A stretch of DNA of 64,000 nucleotides, taken from positions 186,001 through 250,000 of the forward strand of contig NZ_JAIEMO010000003.1 of the NCBI RefSeq assembly GCF_019752095.1. Direction: 5' to 3'. The notes below the pieces were generated by a model that saw only the letters and a program-made list of their open reading frames with translations, was not told where the DNA came from and made no database searches. Source of the stretch: Nitrosomonas sp. (GTDB lineage: Bacteria > Pseudomonadota > Gammaproteobacteria > Burkholderiales > Nitrosomonadaceae). Shown one piece after another: positions 41,514-49,521 of the stretch. The number at the start of each line of letters is the position of its first letter. The stretch's first letter is position 1. The position numbers and the translations under genes were made by a program.

Positions 41514-42035
41514 ATGAAAAATACATTCAAAGCTATTATCGCAGTTTTGGCCATCACCCCATTGCTTGCTTATGCTGGCGGAGATCCTGAGCACGTTAAA
41601 TTTCCTGAAGACTATGCTAAAGCCTTCACCCAATACGCCACAATAAACCGTGCAAATCAAACGCAAGTGGCCAAGTTATATGCCAATGAAACAGCAGTTT
41701 CCAACTACAAGCAGGGAAAACCAGGGGGTTCTGGCGCTGTTGTAGTCATGGAAATCTATACGCCAAAGGCAGATGCAGCAGGGAAACCGATTCCCGGTAG
41801 CGATGGCATCTTCGAAATCGACTCCCTGGCCGCGATTGGCGTAATGGAAAACAAAAGCGATTGGGATGCGGCTTTCCCCAAAGAAAATCGCTCTGGCGAT
41901 TGGGGATTCGCACTTTACAATCCCGATGGCAGCGTGAAAAGCAACGACCTGACTTGTGCGCAATGCCACAACCCATTGCAAGCGCAGGATTTTCTGTTTA
42001 CATATCAAAAATTGGTTGATTTCGTGAAAAAATAA
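41514..42035 (+). CDS. cytochrome P460 / cytochrome c'-beta family protein
   Basis: The 173-residue protein has a Sec signal peptide (MKNTFKAIIAVLAITPLLAYA) and a C-terminal haem attachment motif CAQCH (about residue 155), as in the P460 family where CXXCH lies near the end. Other shared features are KFPEDYAKAFTQYATINR at the start and PKENRSGDWGFALYNPDG before the haem site. Cytochrome P460 of Nitrosomonas oxidises hydroxylamine to nitrous oxide and needs a haem-lysine cross-link. In my by-eye alignment the lysine-bearing LVKEL segment reads VVMEI here, so this protein may be a cytochrome c'-beta type lacking that link. An AAGGAG site fixes the start. Confidence 0.85.
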   Translation: MKNTFKAIIAVLAITPLLAYAGGDPEHVKFPEDYAKAFTQYATINRANQTQVAKLYANETAVSNYKQGKPGGSGAVVVMEIYTPKADAAGKPIPGSDGIFEIDSLAAIGVMENKSDWDAAFPKENRSGDWGFALYNPDGSVKSNDLTCAQCHNPLQAQDFLFTYQKLVDFVKK

Positions 42036-42123
42036 TCGATTCCAACTCATTAATCGGATGATTGTGGGCGTTACGATCATCCGATTAGTTGTGCGGTTTG
42101 CAGCATTAATGTTGTGCTAACTT

Positions 42124-44157
42124 TTAGAAGACGCCTCTAATTCCACCTATAATTGCTCGCCCAGCCATGGGGGCTGCGTCTTTCAGGAAAGAAGTATGCA
42201 TGCGGATATCGCTATCCAGTAGATTTCTGCCTTGCAGAAACAGCATGTAATTCACGGACTGAGTCAGCCTCATGTGGTAACCGATTTCTGCGTTCATCAA
42301 AGTGTAACCAGGTGTTTCAGTTTCCAGTACGGCGATTCGATCCTGATGAACGACGCGGGTCAGATTGAAGTTACCCTGCCACTTATGCTGGGTAAGATTC
42401 AGATCAAAACCGAAACGCTGTGGCGTGATACGTGGGATATTGCCATTGTCTTTTAGCTTGCCATAAACGGTATCGGTAAATAGCCGCAAATTCAGGGTAT
42501 CCGGTAGTAGCGCGATGTTGGCTTCGGCTTCCAAACCATAGAATCTTGCTCGGGTTTGAGAAAAATCCTGTACTAAAAAAGGAGCATTGATTTCCAGTAT
42601 GCCCTCATCATTGATTCGATCAGCAATTCCATCGTTATTGCTGTCACGGCTTTGCTGAAAAATATAGTCGTTGATATGGTTATAAAACAAATTCACTCTT
42701 CCAGTAATTCTTCCTGTGGTTTTTTGTAAAGACAGATCGAAATTATTGGATGTTTCTTTGCTTAAGGTTGAATTGCCTTGTTCAAGCGTGTTGGTCGCAA
42801 CGTGTATGCCATCGGCAAATAGTGCTACGGTATTCGGTGCACGTTGTCCGCGGGTTGCGGTCAGGTCGAGCTGATAGCCGTCGACGAATCTCCAGGCAGC
42901 GCCTGCTGATACGCTATATAAATTGAAATTACGTGTCTGCAGCATTACTGCGCGCGGATTATGTATCGAGTGTTCAAACCGTCCACCGATTTCAAATTGC
43001 CATTGCTGCCAGTTGCGTTTTTCAACCATGAAGATGCCGGCAGATTGCGACAGACTGGTTGGCACGAAGGCTTCTTCGCCTTTTGCGGTAAAATTACGGT
43101 GTTGCAGCTGCACGCCCATAATGCCATGCCATTGTGCAACTGGCGCATGCATTAATTCGGCACGGCCTTCTAATTCATCATTTTTAAAACGACTGCCGAC
43201 TTCGCCGCTCTGCTCGAGCTCCTTATGCTGATAATCATTGTAGTTAAAGCGCATTCTCAACTGCTCAAACCCTTTTAGCGGATTATCCAGATCTCCAGCC
43301 AAACTGTAGCGTGTCTGGCCCATATCAATTTTTGCACCTTCAGGGCCGGGGATGCCGTAGAAATTTTCTAGCCTTGAAACGGATATACCTACATGCCCTC
43401 GTTCACCAATGTAAGCACTGCCTGCCGACAAATTGCTGGAATCGATCGCGCTGTTTCTGACAAATCCAATTTCGCTTTCCGGATCGTTCGGATTGGCCCG
43501 CCCTGGAATATGAACATCATTGGTTTTTCGTTTCATGCCTTCAACATTCCACGAAATCTGACCCTTGCTGCCTGATGCTGTAAGCATGCCATTGCGTTCT
43601 TCCAGGGCGGAATTGAAGCGTCCTTCAACATGGACCTGTGGTGATTTAAACAACCGATCAGGAATACGATCATTAAGCACATTCACAACACCGCCGGATA
43701 CGCCGCTGCCATACAGCAATGTCGATGGCCCCCGCAGTATTTCAATGCGTGTAGCATTTAAGGTTTCTGTCGCGACAGCATGATCTGGGCTGATGACAGA
43801 AACATCTCCCGTACCCATACTATTTTCAATTACACGAACACGCTCACCATCCTGCCCACGTATGATCGGGCGGCCAGCGCCTGGACCAAAACTGCTGGAA
43901 GTAACCCCAAGTTCGTGCGCAAGCGTATCCCCCAGATTGGTTTCTTGTTTCTGACGCAAACGATCACTTTGAATAATCGTATCGGCCTTGAGTCCGGTTG
44001 ATTCAGCCGAACTTGTCGTCGGCGCGGTTATCATGACACCGGGCAATTCAATATTCTTTTGAGCATTTTGTGCGCAAAGATTCGGTATATCCAGCGAGAA
44101 TACAATCAATATTAATGCCGCTTGTTTAAATAGCATTGTATGCATAGCCATTTTCAT
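42124..44157 (-). CDS. TonB-dependent outer membrane receptor, ZnuD-like (probable zinc uptake)
   Basis: The 677-residue protein has a signal sequence (about residues 1-28), a plug domain with GRPIIRGQDGERVRVIENSMGTGDVSVISPDHAVATE and RIEILRGPSTLLYGSGVSGGVVNVL (about 95-165). A 22-strand barrel follows, ending MAGRAIIGGIRGVF with the terminal aromatic residue. The plug sequence resembles ZnuD, the zinc receptor of Neisseria. It lies downstream of zur on the same strand, and a palindrome like the one at the zur promoter lies 64 bases upstream of its start (44221-44233). These support zinc uptake; TonB energises transport. Other metals cannot be excluded. Confidence 0.88.
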   Translation of the reverse strand: MKMAMHTMLFKQAALILIVFSLDIPNLCAQNAQKNIELPGVMITAPTTSSAESTGLKADTIIQSDRLRQKQETNLGDTLAHELGVTSSSFGPGAGRPIIRGQDGERVRVIENSMGTGDVSVISPDHAVATETLNATRIEILRGPSTLLYGSGVSGGVVNVLNDRIPDRLFKSPQVHVEGRFNSALEERNGMLTASGSKGQISWNVEGMKRKTNDVHIPGRANPNDPESEIGFVRNSAIDSSNLSAGSAYIGERGHVGISVSRLENFYGIPGPEGAKIDMGQTRYSLAGDLDNPLKGFEQLRMRFNYNDYQHKELEQSGEVGSRFKNDELEGRAELMHAPVAQWHGIMGVQLQHRNFTAKGEEAFVPTSLSQSAGIFMVEKRNWQQWQFEIGGRFEHSIHNPRAVMLQTRNFNLYSVSAGAAWRFVDGYQLDLTATRGQRAPNTVALFADGIHVATNTLEQGNSTLSKETSNNFDLSLQKTTGRITGRVNLFYNHINDYIFQQSRDSNNDGIADRINDEGILEINAPFLVQDFSQTRARFYGLEAEANIALLPDTLNLRLFTDTVYGKLKDNGNIPRITPQRFGFDLNLTQHKWQGNFNLTRVVHQDRIAVLETETPGYTLMNAEIGYHMRLTQSVNYMLFLQGRNLLDSDIRMHTSFLKDAAPMAGRAIIGGIRGVF

Positions 44158-44220
44158 GATCTAGTTCATTGTGATCAGCGTAATCCATGCCATTTCTCTT
44201 ATTCAATAAGAGCTTGCGCC

Positions 44221-44233
44221 GCAACTGAGTTGC
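44221..44233. promoter_or_regulatory. putative Zur operator upstream of the ZnuD-like receptor
   Basis: The palindrome GCAACTGAGTTGC (GCAAC, 3-base spacer, GTTGC) lies 64 bases before the receptor start. It has the same half-sites and spacing as the site at the zur promoter (45090-45104). Shared palindromes at a zinc regulator and a receptor gene suggest Zur repression in zinc-rich conditions. No other clear copy was noticed in the window. Confidence 0.55.
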
Positions 44234-44329
44234 AACAATGATGCTGACCGGTCACACGTAATTAACCCGCATCCAAACGGTCAAAAACCGCTGGATGGCT
44301 GAGTCAAAGCTGGATTAATTGTTTAAGAA

Positions 44330-44653
44330 TCAGAAAAAATGAAGTGGCGGTGCGCGTGAGCAATAGGAAGGAGTTCTGCTATCAGACTGCCACCTTAATG
44401 CCCATACTGGCAAGCGGTGACGAATAATTGAAATACGCAGAAACAACCTTGAAGCAATCAAAAAAAGACTGATTGCGGTAAATGCAAGACAATCCAAACA
44501 GATCTCATCAAGGTCAATACCAGCGTCATCTTCACTGTTGCTTACATCGAGAACATCGGTTTGTGCGTAGTGCGTGAAAGCATGCGCCATCAAAAATACC
44601 GGCACAGATATTACTGCCAGTGTAAGGATTAGAAATAAACTTTTGCGTATCAT
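44330..44653 (-). CDS. small exported or membrane protein in the zur cluster
   Basis: The likely start is the ATG at 44653 (MIRKSLFLILTLAVISVPVFLMAHAF), which begins with a hydrophobic signal or anchor segment. The frame opens seven codons earlier inside zur. The 107-residue product has an acidic stretch with paired cysteines (SEDDAGIDLDEICLDCLAF) and a second hydrophobic segment, then a basic tail. It resembles small DUF2946-like proteins linked to metal genes only in layout; I cannot assign it. It starts just after the zur stop, so the two are co-transcribed. The Cys and acidic residues could bind metal. Confidence 0.65.
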   Translation of the reverse strand: MIRKSLFLILTLAVISVPVFLMAHAFTHYAQTDVLDVSNSEDDAGIDLDEICLDCLAFTAISLFLIASRLFLRISIIRHRLPVWALRWQSDSRTPSYCSRAPPLHFF

Positions 44654-44655
44654 CG

Positions 44656-45078
44656 TTAACAGCAATTGGCGCAAAGGCCTTTGACCGTTAATTCAATTTC
44701 CTGGAAGCGATAGCCGGTTGGCAATGGCCAGTTTTGTTCAATCGGTAGATTGTCCAGGCAAATCACCTGCGCGCAACCGGTGCATTTGAAATGCGCATGC
44801 TGATGTGAATGTGGTTCGAGATTGGCGTTATAGCGCCACACTCGGTCGTCGCTGGTTATTTTGTGGATAAGGCCATTTTCAACCAACCATTCCAGCGTAC
44901 GATATAAAGTCACTCGATCCAATTGCAGTGATTGCGGAAGACGCTGTTCGATTTCACGGTGTGTAATGGCTTGCTGCTCAGCCAGTAAAGTAGCCAGTAT
45001 TCCAATGCGACCTGCTGTCGCACGCCCACCGTGGTGTCGGATCATGTCTTCAGCAGTATGGTAAAATTTATTCAGCAT
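44656..45078 (-). CDS. zur: Fur-family regulator, probable zinc uptake regulator Zur
   Basis: Starting at the ATG at 45078 the product has about 140 residues: winged helix MIRHHGGRATAGRIGILATLLAEQQAITHREIEQRL, RVTLYRTLEWLVENGLIHKI (recognition helix), HQHAHFKCTGCAQVICLDN with the HXHXXXXCXXC metal site, and a C-terminal CANCC. Both Cys pairs fit the structural zinc site of Fur proteins. The frame extends to a GTG at 45105 but that would lie inside the operator. Zinc-loaded Zur represses uptake genes; next to a ZnuD-like receptor this assignment is stronger than iron (Fur). The promoter and operator just upstream predict autoregulation. Confidence 0.85.
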   Translation of the reverse strand: MLNKFYHTAEDMIRHHGGRATAGRIGILATLLAEQQAITHREIEQRLPQSLQLDRVTLYRTLEWLVENGLIHKITSDDRVWRYNANLEPHSHQHAHFKCTGCAQVICLDNLPIEQNWPLPTGYRFQEIELTVKGLCANCC

Positions 45079-45089
45079 ATCGATATAAA

Positions 45090-45136
45090 TGCAACTATGT
45101 TGCACTCATTGTAATGGAATGCTTTTCCAGAGGCAA
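45090..45136 (-). promoter_or_regulatory. zur promoter with overlapping Zur operator
   Basis: On the minus strand a -35 TTGCCT (45131-45136), 17-base spacer and -10 TACAAT (45108-45113) form a good promoter. The palindrome TGCAACTATGTTGCA (45090-45104) starts 3 bases after the -10 box and would cover the transcription start. It repeats the GCAAC-N3-GTTGC pattern found before the receptor gene. The rest of the 260-base gap up to the tRNA gene holds no gene I recognise. Confidence 0.65.
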
Positions 45137-45365
45137 TAAGCAATTTATTTTTGCAAGAATGCGTCGCAACAAACCTTGTAACTTGCCGTATATAACTACC
45201 AATGCTCAGAACAAAATACTCGGATTAAGCATAATAAACGAGCATTTCGAACCAGTGTTTAAACACCGCAGCAGCAATGCAGATAGTTTGTCGAAGGCCT
45301 TGCTAGGCGCAATTAAATTTACACGCTCTATTCATGGCGTAATATTAGCGTAAAATGCCAAGTTC

Positions 45366-45441
45366 GCCCTGGTAGCTCAGTGGATAGAGCAACCCCCTCC
45401 TAAGGGGTAGGTCGCACGTTCGATTCGTGTTCAGGGTACCA
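45366..45441 (+). tRNA. tRNA-Arg (anticodon CCT)
   Basis: The 76-base cloverleaf is complete with an encoded CCA. The acceptor stem GCCCTGG pairs with TCAGGGT (two G-T pairs), the D arm is GCTC/GAGC and the anticodon stem ACCCC/GGGGT encloses CTCCTAA. The T arm is GCACG/CGTGT with loop TTCGATT. The anticodon CCT reads AGG (Arg). The defence genes begin just after its 3' end, and tRNA 3' ends are frequent integration sites, so this may be the left boundary of an island. Confidence 0.96.
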
Positions 45442-45488
45442 ATATAATCAATTAGTTGATCTCATAATAATTTACCGTGCTCGCTGTT

Positions 45489-45518
45489 AATTTGTAGTTT
45501 GTAGCTGGTTTGTAGCTT
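45489..45518. repeat. short direct repeats just downstream of tRNA-Arg
   Basis: TTTGTAG occurs three times here (45491, 45498, 45509); the last two are within GTTTGTAGCT units spaced 11 bases apart, one helical turn. A 10-base match ATTTGTAGTT recurs at 62697-62706 beside the integrase gene. The spacing resembles protein-binding arm sites of tyrosine integrases, but this is a weak inference from short AT-rich words. The rest of the 197-base gap between the tRNA and vsr shows no gene. Confidence 0.35.
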
Positions 45519-45638
45519 AATTTATTCAATGCCCATGTGTTTTCTTTGGGTATTATCTTCCGTCTCAAGCACAAATATAAAAAACATTTTTCGTGTTTGA
45601 CACACTGCACTGCTGAACAAGTTTGCTTAATAAGTGCG

Positions 45639-46052
45639 CTATTCAGCAGGGTTCGTGATTTGATCCATCAGTTGTTTCTGGAGGTGCTCAATGGATCCAT
45701 TTAATTCACACTCCCAGATAATTATTACACGAACTCCTTGAGCTGCTAGGACTGAATACTTTCTCGCATCTCTTTCCACATTTGCGCGGAATTTTTTTTC
45801 CCAGAACTCTATATTTGATTTTGGGGTTGTTGTGTAGCGACAGTTTTGATGCCTATGCCAAAAACAACCATTCACGAAGATTACACATTTCCATTTAGGA
45901 AGGTGAATGTCAGGGGTTCCAGGGAGGCGAGGATCGTTCTTTCTAAATCGAAAACCTGCACGATGAAGAATTGAGCGGACCAGTCTTTCTGGCAAAGTAT
46001 CCTTCGATTTTATAGCCGCCATGTTTCTTGACCTGGTATCATTCACATCCAT
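45639..46052 (-). CDS. vsr: very short patch repair endonuclease Vsr
   Basis: The 137-residue protein is full length and shows the Vsr core: RSRNMAAIKSKDTLPERLVRSILHRAGFRFRKNDPRLPGTPDI, where the catalytic Asp lies in TPDI, IFVNGCFWHRHQNC with the metal-binding Cys/His residues, and NVERDARKYSVLAAQGVRVIIIWECEL. Vsr nicks next to T in T:G mismatches that arise by deamination of 5-methylcytosine, protecting methylated sites from mutation. It is divergent from the cytosine methyltransferase gene with only 26 bases between starts. This supports shared control and a methylase of the C5 type. Confidence 0.95.
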   Translation of the reverse strand: MDVNDTRSRNMAAIKSKDTLPERLVRSILHRAGFRFRKNDPRLPGTPDIHLPKWKCVIFVNGCFWHRHQNCRYTTTPKSNIEFWEKKFRANVERDARKYSVLAAQGVRVIIIWECELNGSIEHLQKQLMDQITNPAE

Positions 46053-46078
46053 GGATTTATTCTGAGGAGTTATTTTTG

Positions 46079-47611
46079 TTGGCAGATATTAAAGTCGTTG
46101 ATCTATTTGCTGGGCCAGGCGGTCTTGGTGAAGGATTCTTTAGTTTTTCCAATAAACAAGGTAGACATCCTTTTCGTACCGTTATTTCCGTGGAAAAAGA
46201 AACATCAGCACACAAAACCTTAACGCTTCGAAGTTTTGTTCGCCGCCTTTTGAAGAATGGCGATTCCTTGACTGAATATTTTGCCTATTTACGTGGTGAA
46301 AGAAGCATCCCATATTCAAACCAAACAAAGGCTGCTTGGGTCGATGCAACTGCTGAGACCCTTCAGGTCACACTTGGAACCGTATCAGGTGACAAGTTAG
46401 TCATGGAAAGAGTCAAGAAGTCACTTAGAAATTCAAAAAACTGGATACTCATAGGCGGTCCACCCTGCCAAGCATATTCTGTCATCGGCAGATCAAGAAA
46501 CAAAGGTATTCGTGATTATACTCCTGAGGCTGATCATAGGCATTTTCTTTATCGGGCATACCTTACCCTTCTAGCTGAACTCCAACCCCCAGTTTTTCTT
46601 CTAGAAAATGTCAAAGGGATTCTGACTTCCAGAGTTTATGGTGACCTTATATTCCCTAACATTCTGCGCGACCTGTCGGATCCTGCTGGAAAAACCGGAA
46701 AGTCAGGGCCAAAATACCGAATTCACTCCATTTCGAGTGACGAATACTTTGAACATGGACACGAACATGATTTATATTACACTTCAAAGTATGTCGTAAA
46801 GGCCGAAAATCACGGTTTGCCGCAAAACCGTCACAGGGTCATTCTTATCGGCGTGAGGGAGGATATAGACAAGAAGCCAAGGACTTTGGATTATGCTGTT
46901 GCTCCAACCGTAGCTGAAATCATCAAAGATATGCCATTCTTACGAAGCGGGATCACAACAAATGATGGCTCCCTTGAATGGATGGTTACTGTCAATCAGT
47001 ATGCGGAAGATCTGAGAAATTCCCTCAAAGAAGTGGATTCTAATCTTTCGGATAAATTCGCCGAGATTAGCTCCTTTTTCAACAACACTAGTGCCAATAT
47101 TCTATCTCGAGGCGGAAGATTCATCAGTCACCCTAGAACTGCGGCTGGAAGCATTGATTCTTGGATTGGGAGCAATGCACCAACTGATGGGTTTGCAAAT
47201 CATGAGTCGCGTTGCCATATGCACAGAGATTTACTTCGATATCTTTTTGCTTCTTCATACGCTCTGGTAAAGGGAAGGTCCCCAATAGCGATTGATTTTC
47301 CTGAAAATCTTGCACCATTACACAAAAGTTGGTCATCAGGCGAGTTCGATGATCGATTCAGAGTGCAGCTCTGGAATCATCCATCAACAACAATCACCAG
47401 CCACATGTCGAAAGATGGTCATTACTTCATTCACCCAGACCCAAGGCAATGCAGAAGCCTGACCGTCAGAGAAGCTGCTAGACTACAAACTTTCCCTGAC
47501 AATTATTTCTTCGAAGGCAACCGCACGCCGCAGTACGTTCAGGTCGGCAACGCCGTTCCTCCTTTGCTTGGGCATATGATTGCCAGAAGAATCTACGAAT
47601 TAATTTCGTAG
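46079..47611 (+). CDS. DNA (cytosine-5) methyltransferase
   Basis: The start is TTG at 46079 (or 46076), set by the GAGGAG ribosome site at 46064-46069; it gives about 510 residues beginning LADIKVVDLFAGPGGLGEGF (motif I). Further C5 motifs are GGPPCQAYSVIG with the catalytic cysteine (motif IV), LLENVKGI (motif VI), QNRHRVILIGVR (motif VIII) and QVGNAVPPLLGHMIA (motif X). The region between VIII and X (about 230 residues) is the target recognition part; its specificity is unknown. It methylates self DNA in a system with Vsr and the convergent sigma/GHKL/Z1 operon, 117 bases from that operon's end. Confidence 0.94.
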   Translation: MADIKVVDLFAGPGGLGEGFFSFSNKQGRHPFRTVISVEKETSAHKTLTLRSFVRRLLKNGDSLTEYFAYLRGERSIPYSNQTKAAWVDATAETLQVTLGTVSGDKLVMERVKKSLRNSKNWILIGGPPCQAYSVIGRSRNKGIRDYTPEADHRHFLYRAYLTLLAELQPPVFLLENVKGILTSRVYGDLIFPNILRDLSDPAGKTGKSGPKYRIHSISSDEYFEHGHEHDLYYTSKYVVKAENHGLPQNRHRVILIGVREDIDKKPRTLDYAVAPTVAEIIKDMPFLRSGITTNDGSLEWMVTVNQYAEDLRNSLKEVDSNLSDKFAEISSFFNNTSANILSRGGRFISHPRTAAGSIDSWIGSNAPTDGFANHESRCHMHRDLLRYLFASSYALVKGRSPIAIDFPENLAPLHKSWSSGEFDDRFRVQLWNHPSTTITSHMSKDGHYFIHPDPRQCRSLTVREAARLQTFPDNYFFEGNRTPQYVQVGNAVPPLLGHMIARRIYELIS

Positions 47612-47728
47612 AACCATAAACACCTTTTCGAATACAACGAATACGAACAGATCGAGGCCACGAGTTCTAAGCAAAGTTTCATTGGTATTTTGAAGACCTG
47701 AAGTGGTACCGTAAAACTGGATAGCTTG

Positions 47729-49519
47729 TTACATAACCTCTGGAATTTCTGAATCAATTGCAGAAAACGAGTGCTTCTGAACTTGTTCCCAACATTCCGA
47801 TTTTTTTGCCCACTCGGAAATCATCCTTCCACGAGAACTTTGTTGAAGCACAGTGTATACCTCATTTGCCCATTTAAGAATCTGTTGCTCTAGTGACTTA
47901 GAGATTTTTTGCTCCTGCCAAATAAGACTCAAATTAATCTTGTCAGCCAAATGTTTTGAAACCACTGCCACCGTGTAAGCCGTGATGTTTGCTTGGAATG
48001 CAGGAAAATTATTTCGAATAAGCTTCTGAGCGGATTTAAATATAATAATTTTAGTAATCATATTCTTATACTCAGTTACAGCTGGTAACTTAGGTTCCGC
48101 GGAATCCGAAGGATCAACGATCTCCATAAAAGCAGCGAAGTTCTTTTGACCTCCCAAACTGACGCTATCCGGTCTTTGCTCCCAAGCACACAGATACTTT
48201 GCCAAATCGGTCTTCGTGAGTTTACGTGCTGGGGGTATAGACTCCTGTAGTCGCTTTATTCCAGCAGGAGTTTTTCCCTCTCTTTCAAGCATCACCTTAT
48301 AACTTCCTGTTGCTCGCTCATAAAACCATCGACCAAAGCCATCTGGACAGTAAGTATTTATTGCGAGTTTCTCCATTTCCACATGAAACGGTCTGTTCGC
48401 GGAAAGATCAGATTGATTAACTTTGTTCTGAGTATTTGAGAAACGTGAGATATCACTGATCAATGCTTCTTCTTGAGCTGGATCCGCCTGCTTTAAAACT
48501 ATTATCTTTGCTGGCACCCTAACTTGGCTTAAATCAGTTGTAGAGAAACGCTTCTTTGTGAAAAACATTGATGCGGTTGTTTGACCACCGTTTACTATTT
48601 GCATCCCCTTCAGCCAACTAATTCCGGGCCCTCCATCAGCGGTGCGCTCTAATCGTGCTTCATCAGCAACAATGACAATCCCGTTGTTATATGCCATGAA
48701 TCTATCTGGTTGATAGCGGAGAGTTTGACTTATTCCTTTATTGACCTTACCTGTTTGACTTAGAAACGAACGTACATTCGCCTCTAAAATTCGAGTTCCA
48801 TACTTATCATAGAGAAAACGCAATGCTTCCCCTGGCACAACTGTCATTGCATAATCGTACTCACCTAATGAGTTTGGCACCCATACGCAAGGCAAAGGAC
48901 CACCGGATATATCTTCAAAATTCACAACCAGCTCATCGCGAGGTTTGCCCTCTTGCCAATGGTTATAAAGGCGAACAATATCCATAACCTCAAGTTTGAT
49001 CGTCTTACCTTGAATCACTCTGGACTGAAATTGGCGAGTCTTTACTTGGGCATCAGTAAGGATGTAAATCCGAATCTGCTCAAGGGTCGGATAGCTTTGC
49101 TCGATAGTCAAAACTAACGGGTAAGCCTCAGTGGACTGATCCATTTTGCTGGACAACTTACCTTCTACGCAATAAGTTAAAAATCGAGAACAATGGTCAG
49201 CAGCTTTCATAGTCTCGCTATCAGGAATGCTTGTAAGTTGATCTTTTCCTTGATACAAACTGACGAATAAATCAAGCTGGTCTGCATCCTCCGAGAGACA
49301 GTAACCACTCAGCCTTACATTTGCTATTCCCACCTTTGCCTCGTAATTACAAACTTGTGGTTCATCAAATGTCATGCCAATTTCTGACATATAGTGCGTC
49401 ACAGTCTCAGTGAACACATTTATTTCAAACGGAACTTCTGTTCCAGGTTGAGTGAAACGAGAATTCATTTCTTCTCTAATCTCGCTGCGCGTTTGATCTA
49501 AGAATTCAGCTAATTCCAT
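47729..49519 (-). CDS. AIPR (abortive infection phage resistance) domain protein
   Basis: This 596-residue protein matches the AIPR family in its central region: MAYNNGIVIVADEARLERTADGG and WLKGMQIVNGGQTTASMFFTKKR (about residues 272-330), followed by KIIVLKQADP and ISRFSNTQNKVNQSDLSANRPFH. These NGGQTT and SNTQNKV signatures are diagnostic. Family knowledge: AIPR proteins appear in abortive infection and restriction-type loci; the biochemical activity is not known to me. It is the last gene of the minus-strand defence operon, 2 bases after the PD-(D/E)XK gene. Confidence 0.92.
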   Translation of the reverse strand: MELAEFLDQTRSEIREEMNSRFTQPGTEVPFEINVFTETVTHYMSEIGMTFDEPQVCNYEAKVGIANVRLSGYCLSEDADQLDLFVSLYQGKDQLTSIPDSETMKAADHCSRFLTYCVEGKLSSKMDQSTEAYPLVLTIEQSYPTLEQIRIYILTDAQVKTRQFQSRVIQGKTIKLEVMDIVRLYNHWQEGKPRDELVVNFEDISGGPLPCVWVPNSLGEYDYAMTVVPGEALRFLYDKYGTRILEANVRSFLSQTGKVNKGISQTLRYQPDRFMAYNNGIVIVADEARLERTADGGPGISWLKGMQIVNGGQTTASMFFTKKRFSTTDLSQVRVPAKIIVLKQADPAQEEALISDISRFSNTQNKVNQSDLSANRPFHVEMEKLAINTYCPDGFGRWFYERATGSYKVMLEREGKTPAGIKRLQESIPPARKLTKTDLAKYLCAWEQRPDSVSLGGQKNFAAFMEIVDPSDSAEPKLPAVTEYKNMITKIIIFKSAQKLIRNNFPAFQANITAYTVAVVSKHLADKINLSLIWQEQKISKSLEQQILKWANEVYTVLQQSSRGRMISEWAKKSECWEQVQKHSFSAIDSEIPEVM

Positions 49520-49521
49520 GT

